Assembly: GCA_905147135.1 (NCBI GenBank)
Contig: LR990049.1
Span: forward strand, 3,613,428 to 3,677,427
Direction: 5' to 3'
DNA length: 64,000 bases
Source: Blastobasis lacticolella
Lineage: Eukaryota > Arthropoda > Insecta > Lepidoptera > Blastobasidae
Shown here: piece after piece, positions 32,901 through 44,900 of the stretch
How positions within the stretch are numbered: the stretch's first letter is position 1
Layout: every line of letters begins with the position of its first letter
Notes under the pieces: model-generated
What the model saw: only the letters and a program-made list of their open reading frames with translations
Databases searched by the model: none
Told to the model about the DNA's origin: nothing
Program-made: the position numbers and the translations under genes

Positions 32901-35900
32901 TGGCATTAGTTCACCACACTACTAGTGCTACCACCAGTCATAAGTCAGTCAACGATCCTGAGGATGCTTCGTGAAGGAGCGAAACACATGTCGGGATTTA
33001 CCAGAGATAGTAAAGTGGTGGTGGGGGCGTTAGTGGTAGCAGTAATGGTTGTGGTAAGTGCTGTAGTGCGGTGAACCATTAACAGATGAGACTAATGAAT
33101 TAACGCCTGATATGATCAATAATAAAGCGCCGTCGTGTGTCATAGATAATGACCTTTAGGTCGTGGACATAAGAAAATGTTGACAGCTGTCAAAGTGAGC
33201 CTTTAGTTGATAGTAACAGTCCACTGTGGCTCAGTTGGTGGGAGCGTCGAACATCGTCAGCGGCTCTAAGGGCGAGGGTGCGAATAATTCCTTAGGTTCT
33301 ACATTTTGTATACAACCTAAATGCATGAATCGTAGATGTTACAGGCGACAGTTACCGCTTATAATCAGGTGGGCTGTATGCTCGTTGTCACTGCGTAATA
33401 AAAAAAAGGTACGCTATCAATAAACTACACTGACAAACAACATTGACAAGGTCCAAAGAGAGTTATACAGGGTGTTTCATAATACATGTATAAAGCCGAA
33501 AGGGTGTTAAAGTATAGCTTGCATAGAGTACACTGGCGACTTCATATTATCCAGACATTGAATTTTAATTTTTATAAAAAATCTTCGTTTTTAAAGAAAA
33601 ATAACCATATCGACTACGTTGATGCGCAGCTCTATTTCAAGTTGATGATCCTAGAAGGAGAAGTTTAATAACCGCGTGCGACCCCTATGAAAAAAGAGCA
33701 ACCTCCTTAAGCCTAGTACCAGGAGCCTAATGTACACACGTACACACGCACCGTTGGCGTGTGCCGGCCGGCGATCCGCAGCGCAGCGTGGCGGTAACAT
33801 CAAACGGATAGAAGCAATCGACCAAACGCAGCTTGGGCGGATACCGAAGGCCAACGAACATACGTGCGATTACGAGCCCGAACAGGTTCCCAAAACTCCC
33901 AAAGATCATTTGCTTGACCACGAAATACAATTACCTATTGGACCTTAGAAATCCAAATCGGCCGACAACGCTTCGTTGGCGTAAGTTGAGTGTGTACACA
34001 CCATAAAGAAGAGTTTAATAATCTCGCGCCATTCATAACAAAACAAACGAACCTCCTACATCTTGCTACCAGGCGCCGAACTAAATGTTACCTACTTATC
34101 TCCATGAATAATCTCTACCAAATTAACTAGGAACTTACCTACACTAATTATTTTCAATAGGTAGGTATGCTTAAATAGTCGGAGCGTCGTCGGTGGCCTA
34201 AGGTTACGGTATCCGAGTCGTACGCGAGAGGTACCGGGTTCGACACCCGCTGCCGCCACGTACCAGTGACCTTTTCTGACGGAAAACATCGTGATGAAAC
34301 CTGCATATTTAGGCGACTGAATGTCTAACCATGATTTTAATCTGGTCAGGTAATCAGGTTCCCCTGGTAGCAGGGTCAGGCAGGATTCAGGACTGTCAGA
34401 CGTAATGACCAGAAATGCGAAATCCTGGATCATGGTCAAGGCGGACCCCAGGCCCTCGTGCGCGAGAGCAAAACCAGGTCATTAACACCGAGATGATTTC
34501 TACTAGGTAGGTACCTAACAGAACAAACCACCCCAGCACAACAAAAGTAAAATAAGAATTAAAATCATAATACTTAGGTACTTATTAACTAAAGGCCTAA
34601 AAACAGTATCTAAGTAGGTTAGGTAGGTAGGAACCTACGTAAATAAAAAACAAAACATATTAATCAGTCTGGAAGACAGCCGGACCCGCGGTGTGGACTG
34701 CCGCAGGTACTTAAACTAAATAAAAATAAACATAGTCAGCTACGTACTAAAGTAGATATCTACTACACTAAAACGGGATTCGTTCAATTGACAAAATGGC
34801 TCTACACAGATAGGTAAGTACTAGGTACCTACTAACACGGTTCCCTCATCTAAGTACCTACGTACCTAGGGAACCACTTATAAATCTAGTTTTGGTGAAA
34901 CACATTACAGACAGGTTCCACTTAATACCTACATGTTTTTATGAAAAGATAAAAGCGTTGTCTTTTCTACCTATTTCCCGTCGGAAAAGAACTGAGCGCG
35001 GCGGTTGCGCTTCTAACGTCACTATTAGGTGGTAGGTAGCGTCTCCTAGTCTAGCTAGCACCTAGACCTTTAAAGCATGTAGGTACGTACCTTTTAAACG
35101 TTATTTTATGGAAACAAACAGTGTCAGGTGCCAGCGCAGTTAACCACACTTTCTTGCTTTCTTGTGGCTCGATGACCGATAGGTAAATACACTCATACAC
35201 ACAGATACACAACACTACAGCATGCACTGGTTGCTATGCAATACGTAAGTAGGTAGGTAACATGGTCTTTGGCCTACTGCTTGGTTGCACTCATGCACAG
35301 AATAATGATTATCACAATACTTAAACTGTTGAACATTGTACACAAACAAGACTACGTTAATATTGGTACCTGAAGCAATAAATCATTCATTCATTCATAT
35401 CGTTTACAGTCTTATCACAGTTATTTTCACAGTACTTAGGTATCCTATACATACAACGCAACAAACAATCACACCGATCACGCGAAAAGCTAAAAACCGA
35501 ATAAACGAACACGAAAATCGAAACTCAAAACACAAGAAGCCACGCTGTCGGCGTCAGCGGTTCAATCAAACGACACACCCAAGTGCAGCCGGCACACTGC
35601 CAAAACTCCGGCGTGTCGACACATGGGCCTCGTGGCGGAGTATTTCCCGCGACTTTCGGCGGGGCGCACGGGGCGGCGGGTGGCGGGAGGCGTGGCAGCA
35701 GGCAGCGCTTTAGGCAGCGTTGCCAGATCGTACCTTTTAGTACGATTTACGTACTATTTGGCCGACTGTCGTACCTTAAGCGTACTTTGCTCCACATCGT
35801 ACTATTTAGTACGTTTTTACAAAATGCTGAATTTAGCTGAGCTTCACCTTTCCTGTGCGCAAAATACTGAAAAATAATAGGAAGGAAGGGTTGATTTTAG

Positions 35901-38900
35901 CCACCGGCAACAAAATAACGTCATTAATTGACTAAAAATCATCCCCCCCCCAAGGCCGATAAAATATAGAAGATAATAAGAAGAAATCGTAACTTTTTAG
36001 CCATTTTCGTACTATTTTAAGAGCCCAGACGTACTTTTTTGGAAACTACTGCTGGTAACACTGGCTTTAGGGATCCGCGTGTTAGGGGTCGTACTTATTT
36101 CGCCTCTTATGTCCTCCTGGTAGATGCACCGTAATGTTGATTGTGTTTATTTAATAAAGTGAGGCTCAAAGAAGTCCAACAGTGGACTAATAATAATCCT
36201 TATGATGTCGGTGATGGAATACATTTGCTTACCACTATTTTATCGGGTAATTTGTACAGACAGTAATTACTAAAATTGTGTTTGGGTCCGTGTTTCACCT
36301 AGGTGACCTAGGTTCAGTGGCGTTGCTTGGCTTCCAGGGGCCCCGTATCAATAGCTGTCTGGGGCCCCATAGTTAGTACCCCCAACTACAAGGGATCATC
36401 ATCATCATCATCACAGCCCATAACAGTCCACTACAGGACTTTGGGCCTCTCCCGCAAAAGGGGAGGTTATTGCCATAATCTCCACGCTTGGCAGGCGGGT
36501 TGGAGATTGCAGTGTTGCAAACATAACAATGAAAAACGCTGCTGCCCATTTTCCAGTTTATGGAGACTAGATATTTTGCCTCTAAACGTTAGTCGCCTTG
36601 TACGACACCCACGAGTGTAAGGGGTTGGTGCTATTTTACTCTACCGGTCACCACAGGGCTACCAGGGATGCTAATGAGTAACTTAAATCCAAGCCATTCG
36701 CGTGTTAAGGCGGTACGATTATCATACAATTTTTATGTAACGTTTTTGTGCAATTGGCTATTAGAAAATATGTTCAATTGTGCGCGAAATAGATTTCCAC
36801 ATGTTAATAATGTAAAACAAAGCAATGAAAAAGAAAAATAATTAAATCACAAAACAACGCCATCAAGCGGCGATTTGTGCTTTTTTCGATTTAGCTGCTT
36901 TTGAAAAGAAAACCACTTTGCGCGCACCATTGAATACATTTACTAAGAGTAGAAATCATAATACAATCACTAAACACTCGAACAAATGAAAGAATATCGA
37001 GAGAAATTTAGTATGGGCGTTGAATCACCTTAATAGTAAGAATAACATATGTATGAAAGAAAGTTCCACACCGCGTCTGTCTGCCTGTTCGCGATAATCT
37101 CAAAAACTACTGAACGGATTTTCATGCGGTTTTCACCAATTGACAAAGTGGAATTACTTTGTCTATTGAGGAAGATTTAGGTGTATAATTTGTTAATGTT
37201 TTATGTTGGTAGTTTGTATGACAAGAATCTCCTTAAAGGCCGGGGTGGACATCGGAGTTTTTGTAAATTGGCCCTTGACTTTGGTATATTAAAACCTTGC
37301 GTGATAAATATAAAAATGTCATAATTTGTTGAATAAGCGAGCGTAGCGAGCTCGATAGTTTCACAAACTAACCCTTCAGAATACTTGCGCGAATAACATA
37401 AAATCAGTAAATGGACTATACGATGTAGACATTTCTGACATCTGGTTTATAATAAAATTAACTTCGCAAATAATTAATTAATGAGCATGCGAGCTCTATT
37501 TCTGACATTTTGGCTATAAAGTTTTCACGATTAACTTAAAAACAGTCAAATTCGAAAATCGTGTGGGCCAAAACGATTTTATTATGAGCCAGGTCCATCT
37601 GACCCGTTGAGCAATGAACAGTGTAAGGAGTTTTTTAAATCTTATGATCTCACCGATAGTGTTGAATATGTTGTACATGAGATCAAGATTTTTCTCATTT
37701 TTGCTATAGGTGCATTTTTACACAATTTCAATGAAGTAATGAGTGAGTGCGCGTGAGGGGCTCTAAGTTGTTGTTTTTTATTAAAAATGTTAATTATCTC
37801 TAAGCGAAAGGGGAACGAAAACGGATTGTATCACTTGATTTCATTTGCATCTTTGGCGGACTGGCGGGGCCCCGACCCTGGTCTGAAAATCACTAAAGAT
37901 TTTTTTTTCCGGGAAGTAGTGTTTAACTGAAATTGAGGATAACAGTACGTATTTTTGCTTACAAACGATTTGGGACCCCGTATCATTGATACGGCTGATA
38001 CGGCGGTTGTTGCGCCCCTGCCTAGGTTCTCCAACTGGGTGAAGCATGGGATATTTACAGGTATAGCTCCGTCAACTAAGATTCATTTAGTTAATTTTTG
38101 TTGATGAGAAATATTCGTGAAATCGTACGGATTTTAACATAACAGTCCTCTGAGAGTTTAAGCCTTCCCCACATTAGTGGAGGGTTCTGTCTTAAACTCC
38201 ACTCTCTGCTGTCTTTGTTTTATTTATGTTTCATTCATTACACTAAGGTATTTTATTTGTTTTATTTAATACAAAAATATGTGTGTGTAGTTACTGAAAA
38301 ATCTCATAGCAGATAGGACGTTTGCGACACTGAAACATGACTGACAGGCATGACATGAGAAAGCAAACTTATAAAGACAAATATGCTACATTAATTAGAG
38401 TTTGCTACATTAATATGCCACAGTAATTTGAATTAGACTACTTTGCTATTAGTTAGGTGGTGGTGCACTTTCGAAAAAACTATGAAGGAACCTATTAAAT
38501 TAAAATTACAATATTTTTTTGTACAGAACCCTCAAACAAAAAAAATACAAAACGGCTAATTTAGATCTCCTTAATATCATTGCGCCTAGTACTATGAACT
38601 TGAGTGACCTTTTACAACTGATTTCTAGAGATGCGGTCTTTCGTTTTCAAAATGTCGATTATCGACATTGAAAAGGTAAAAGTTCGATAGTCATTTTCTC
38701 GCTTACTGTTCCACGTACGAAAAAAATAATTGTACCTATCGTTTTAATACGTTTACCACTCCATCCAGTTCACGGCTTTATACATGTATTATGAAACACC
38801 CTGTATAACTAGAATAATATTAGAGCTCGTCTAATTTAAAATGACGCGCCCCACTATCGCATTAACGCACACAAGCAAGTTTAAAATATGGTCGCAATAC

Positions 38901-41900
38901 AGGTCATTCAGTTGCCGGTAAGATTCCAAAGTCGGAGCACGCGTCGTTCATTGGCTCCCACACAGATGAAGTGTCGTTATTAATATTTGCACTCACACAT
39001 CGAAATCAACTAACTAAGTAGTGGGGCGCGTCATCTTAGACTAGACGAGCTCTACCTAAATTTTACTATTTAACATCTATCTATCTAACCTAGACTTAAG
39101 CTGTGTATGTAGGTAACCTTTATTCTTAAATAAATAAATAAATCTGTAACCTACGGAATGCAATAAATATATTGAGTATTACCTTGATCCCCGGCAGGGG
39201 TATGTGCGTCTCCTCATTGCGCAGTTGCACGATGAACGGATGGATGCCGTGGCACTTGCCCTTGGTGTAGAGTTGGGCCATCACTATGCAGTAGTTGGCC
39301 GTGTGAGCCACTGCGGAAGAAAAACTCGATTGATTCACAGTTTTTTTATACCACTAATGTGGCAAACAAGCTTACGGCCCGCTTGATGGTAAGCAGTCAC
39401 CGCAGCCTATGGACGTTTGCAATACCAGGGGCATCACCAACGCGTTGCCGACCTCGTTAAAACCTTTTCACCCCTTTCTTGAAGAAGTCCATGTTGTACT
39501 CTCCAGGGAAAACCGAAGTTCGAAGAGTATGATTCAACAACAGACAGAACAATTGAGTGCGATTAGGAATACCACACATAAACCCCCCAAAGCCAACAAT
39601 ATGGTATGGCATCTCAGCCACATTCTTGAAAATTAATGTCTTCGATGGGATGGGACCGTTGATCAAACAAAAAAAAGGAGATACGTTACGTTCTTATAAG
39701 AGCGTGTAAGAAAGTAACTTATCTCTCTTGTTTTGGTTACCAAAGCCAGATGGTAACGGGTTCGAATCTCACTGCGGCCATGTACCAATGACTCTTTTCT
39801 GAGTTATGTACATAATTGAATACTAAACCGATGCTATTACGGTGAGGGAAGATATCGTGATGAAACCTGCACATTCAGGCGACTGAATGTGTAACCATGA
39901 TCCAATCTGGTCAGGTTCCTCTGGTAGCAGGGTCACGGAGGTCAGATGGCAATCGCTCCACTGTAATTACCTGACCAGCCAAATCCTGGATCATGGTCAA
40001 GGCGGACCCCGGGCCCTCGTGCGCGAGTGCACAACCGGGAAATTAACTCCAAGATTATTATTATTTTTATTATTAGTAAGAATCGCCTTTTAACTATTCC
40101 TTTTGTTTTTTATAATTAAAACGGAATCTAAATAAAACTGATAAAATTTACAAAAAAACCTCCAGTGTTCACTGTAGTCCCTACAAAGTTACAAGTTCGT
40201 CCATTTTGCCACTTACGTTGGTACGTTAGAAATTACTCATAATTCAAATAACTAGGTTTGTATTAGTGATTGTCAGATAATGGGTAATTATGTTGTTGCG
40301 GCGTCGAGCGTTGGCTTCTAACCTTAATACGAAGCTAGTTGATATCTCAATTGTTTACGTGCATCTATTGTGTGGCCAACTCTATAATATTATCCTTAAA
40401 TTGATTCATTGTTTTCATAAACGTAGGTCCAAATATTTAATTGAGAATGTAATAAAAGAGAATGCTAAAATTTTCAGATTCTGTTGGGCATAACTAGATA
40501 TTCGTAGTCGTAGGGGATCACATAGTTCCATTAGATTACTACAATGCGGATTAAAATATATGTTATCCGATACGACAAGATATGTCGCGAATATAGCGTT
40601 TAGAATTTAATTATCTAAGATAGCAACAGCTAAATCTGTTGTATTTTATAGATAGTGGTTGTTGAACATTATAGGCCTTGAACATGATAGATTTACATTT
40701 CATTTATATTGCGTGTTGTTTAAAAATCACGTATGATTTTGTAATTAGTAGACAATGAATATTAATAACAACTTTTGCCATTGTATTCATATTTTCCGAA
40801 TATTTTTTAATAACACGGCCATGGTAGCTTCGTAAGTACCTAATACGCTGTGTCACGGTTTTAAAACGAGTAATTACAAGTAATATCGCATAATTTACAT
40901 TTACATTTAAAATACTGACGATATTTAATCTCGCCACTCGGAAAGAATCAGAACACCACAGTCCACAATTTACGTTTGGTGGGAATATCAGGGATAGGGT
41001 GTCGCCGCATCCGGAAAGTGGAAAAGGAAGAGTAGTAAAGCAAAAGGCTGGCAGAAGCTGTGATTGACCGATAAGATGATGGTGATGATATAACACTAAT
41101 AATAATAAAAGTAAGTAATCATTTTAGGTTTAATGGACCCGCGGCATCTTGCATTTAACTTTCGTGACCCTGACCTAACCTAACCAGATTGGGTGATGTA
41201 ACTCTAATACTACCGTTTAAATTACGTTCTCGTTCATCACTGAATATACCTACAAATATGTAAAAAAGGAAATAATAAAATAGCTTTTCAGTCGTCACAT
41301 GAACATGATGCATGCAACTGCGTCGAAATACCGGGCTACTCGTAAACAGAGGTGCGCGGTAGGAAACCCGGAACATGCCTTTAAAATGTGTGATAATACC
41401 CGCGATAAACATTAAGAAAGATAATACAATACTCACGTCCGCCAGGCCACCATTTGTAGGCGGTGAGCGTCGGGCTGTGGAGGACGAACTCGCGCGTGCT
41501 GGGGTCGTAGTCGGCGCGGGTCTCCAGCCCTCGGACGAACGTGCCGTGCCCCAACTCAGTCTACGGATTATAACGCATGTTTAGAAACAATGCTTGATGA
41601 TTTGCTCTGCCACAGGACAGCAGTTGTACCGCCTATCTCTGATTGTCCGCCGTCATTTGGATGCAATTGAGTTTAAAACAATCGCAGCGAGATAGCTCTG
41701 GCTCTAGCTTGCTGCGATTGGTCCACACCCAATTGCATCAAAATGGCGGCTTGGTATAGGAGATCGGCGGTAAGGCTGCTGAACGGTCACGCTATAATCT
41801 TCTTTCTTGGTAGCGTTCTCGCGAGCGTTAAATGTTGGGCCACCTGACATAATTAATGTACATATTTCGGGGGTGTAACACATAAGAAACTGTTATAACA

Positions 41901-44900
41901 ACATTACATGAATAATCTTCATATCATTATTTAGAGTAGAGTTCACCAATTATGTAGTTAATCTGATCGTCCGCCTGGGTGACCGGTGCGTCTTTTGAAA
42001 TAATATGAATGTCGCGGTCCGTTCCTACTTTTTACGGCAGAATTAAAAAACATTATTAACAGAATTTCAATTATGTGTTTTATTAAGCTGGGCCAATCGT
42101 TATAAAAGCAAATGGTAAGGAATGTAACTGGCACCGATGAATGTGCAAGCGGAGCGAGATCGAAACTTTTGACATCTTGTTTCTTAAAATTCTGGGGTGA
42201 CGGGCAAAATAAATTATTGAGCGAACGCAGGGAGCTAGGAATGTTGGACCATTTGGCTCATAAGAGCGTACCTGTTCAGTAATTCTTTAAGATCCGCAAA
42301 AATAGGAGGCGGTCCGGATCCATTTGATAACCCTGACTTAGAGGATAGAAGCCATTAGGTAATTTCTAGTATAAATGTTGCTGGTGTAAATGGCGCTGTA
42401 CTCGCACATTCTGATTATTTAGTGATTATTCGACTTTTAACAATTACAAATTGCATACTTTGAAATTGTGTTATTTTTTGGAAAAAAAATATGATTGCTC
42501 GCATATATCGCAACCACATGCGATACGTAATGTACAAAACCGGCGTGAAAGAGCTCGGGTAGCAATAGAGAGATTCCACCCGCATTGACAGCAGCGGAAT
42601 GCGTTGATCTCCACAGTTCGTCGCGCTGATTACACACTCTAGCAAGCACAAGACAAAGTCCTCCACTGCGGTTAATACAGCTCAAGCGGTTTTATTATTT
42701 GTTTGTAAGCATCGCTGACTCTAACCTGTTCAGTATGACATCAATTGGCAAAAAATCCTGCACACATACTAAAAATAGCATACTTTTTATGATTAGCGGG
42801 TGCAGTCCCCCCGCTGGCCTTCTCAGCAATGTTTTCTGACAGCAAGAAACGTGATGAAACAAGTTTTTAGAAAACAGTCACAGTCAGTTGGTGGATTTGA
42901 ATTTTTAATACTTCCCCGCTAATTGGAATCGTTAAGTCGATTATCGTTAAGGTATCTAAAGATGGGTAATCACCTAAACAACTACAATCTTTTCCACATT
43001 TTTGCTGTTGTTGGCTATTAATTCGACGACCAGAGTGGTTCAGTGGTCAACATGCCAGTCAGCCATGCAAGAGGTCCCGGGTTCGATTCCCGGCCGGGTA
43101 GAAATTTAAATGATGAATTTTAATTTTGTTACGGGTCTGGGTGTTCTATGTATAATAAGTATATATTTAAAAAAGTATATAAGTAGTATATCAGTTAGGT
43201 AGCACCCATAGTACAAGCTTTGTTCAGTTTGGGGCTAGATGGCGCTGTGTGAATTTGTCCACAATTATTTATTTATTTATTTTTATTAATAACTGTTTAT
43301 TTTTTGTGAATCATATTTCGATTTAAAATACAAAAAGACAAGTCTGATATGAAAGATACCTACGGTTTCTTATCAAGGGCATGAGTGTAAATATGTTAAA
43401 CATTTTATCAAGTCAACGTCAATCGAAATTCTTTTTTATTAAAATACTTAATTAATTGATTTCATATCAAACTCACATGTCAGTTACCTAACATCACTCA
43501 CCTGTGCGTAAGTGCCGATGATCTCGAGGTTGAACGCCCGGCCGATCCAGTAGGCCTGCTGCTCCACCGTGGCCTGTCCCATGAGCGTGGGGATGAACAT
43601 CACGTAATGCAGGGTCAGCGGCGAGCCGTCCTCCAGTACGGCTGAGCCCAGGTTGCCGCCGAGCACCGCCCTGCAGACAATGGCCTATTCAGACAGGAAT
43701 ATCTCACTCTCTATGAGGGCTGATCTTTATGCGCTACCCCTGACACATTTCCAATGAAGCTACATACATTTTTTCTTCAACATAGCCCCTTGTTACTAGT
43801 AACAGACGTTCTGTTTTGGCTGGAGCCGACCAACCGTCTGTTGCAGCCGACACTAATATTTACGATGAACAAAATAAAGTAGCTTTTTGATTTATTCGGG
43901 TGCGCGGAAGAGCCGATCTTGGTCGGACGTCGGCTCCAGTCAAAACAGAACGTCTGTTACTAGTTTAAATACAATTAAACCATCGGAGCATTTCAATAGC
44001 CTGCAAGATGAAATTTGGTGCGACCACACCACTAAACACCACTTTTGCACAGTGGATACGAGTATCACCATGAGGTGATCAAGAATAGTCAAGAAGTAAG
44101 TAAAGTTGCCGTAGACGTTGAACATTTTGCTGCCCGTGGTCCTTCTACGTAGTCCTACATACTACCTACTGGTAGAACCAATGTGTTTTCTCGCCGAGCT
44201 TGACTGTGCGCACTTGGCTGTCGGTGACATGGCGTCATTCGATAATGTGACACGGCTAATACGTGGAGATGGCATACGTGCCGTGTGTGGGTAGAGTGGC
44301 ATGCATCACCCCTAGACGCTCACCAGCTACGGCTTCCGTAAGCCAGAAAATGGCAAAAAAAACTGCATTTTTAACATGGCGATCAAAAGCCTCCTAATGA
44401 GGAGGAGGCTCAATACCGACAGTGCACTGTTAATGGGCTGTTAACAACAAACGTACGACACATCCCCATCTGGTTACAAGTAAGATCACCGTAGCTTATG
44501 CAATTAAGGTAGGAGCGTCTAGTGGTGGCCTAGTGGTAAAGGTATCCGACATGCAAAGCGAGAGGTACCGGGTTGAATCCCACTAAAGCCATGTACCAAT
44601 GACTCTTTTCTGAGTTATGTACATTAGTTGTACACTAACCGTTGCTCTTACGGTGAGGGTAAACATCGTGACGAAACCTGCACATTCAGGCGGCTGAATG
44701 TGTAACCATGACCCAATCTGGTCAGGTTTCCTTGTCAACAGGGTCACGGAGGATGGCAATCGCTCCACCGTAATTACCTAATCTGCCAAATCTTGGTCCG
44801 AGACCACAACCGGGTCATTAACGCCAAGATGAGATGCTATTAACGCCAAGCTGAGATCCTATTAACGCCAAGATGAGAGGCCATTAATTTAGATCTTTCC

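Larger units (their letters stand above)
33468..38803. mobile_element. Candidate 5.3-kb TIR element or two solo ends
   Basis: CAGGGTGTTTCATAATACATG (first 21 nt of a 31-nt match) at 33468 is repeated in perfect inverted form ending at 38803, each flanked by TA on the outside. That is the structure of a Tc1/mariner-type or similar transposon. The interior contains later insertions (SINE B at 34180, family A at 36398) and no recognisable transposase. Subterminal sequences inside the 31-bp ends do not match each other, so two unrelated solo ends are possible. Lies in oxidase A intron 5. Confidence 0.55.

Noticed and set aside
33730..33948. 72-aa ORF with overlapping minus-strand ORFs
   Set aside because: No recognisable protein; lies inside the candidate TIR element, and frames on both strands are equally open.
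35336..35713. 125-aa ORF ending in Gly/Arg-rich sequence
   Set aside because: Low-complexity reading of AT-rich DNA running into the CpG-rich island; no family resemblance and no splice support.
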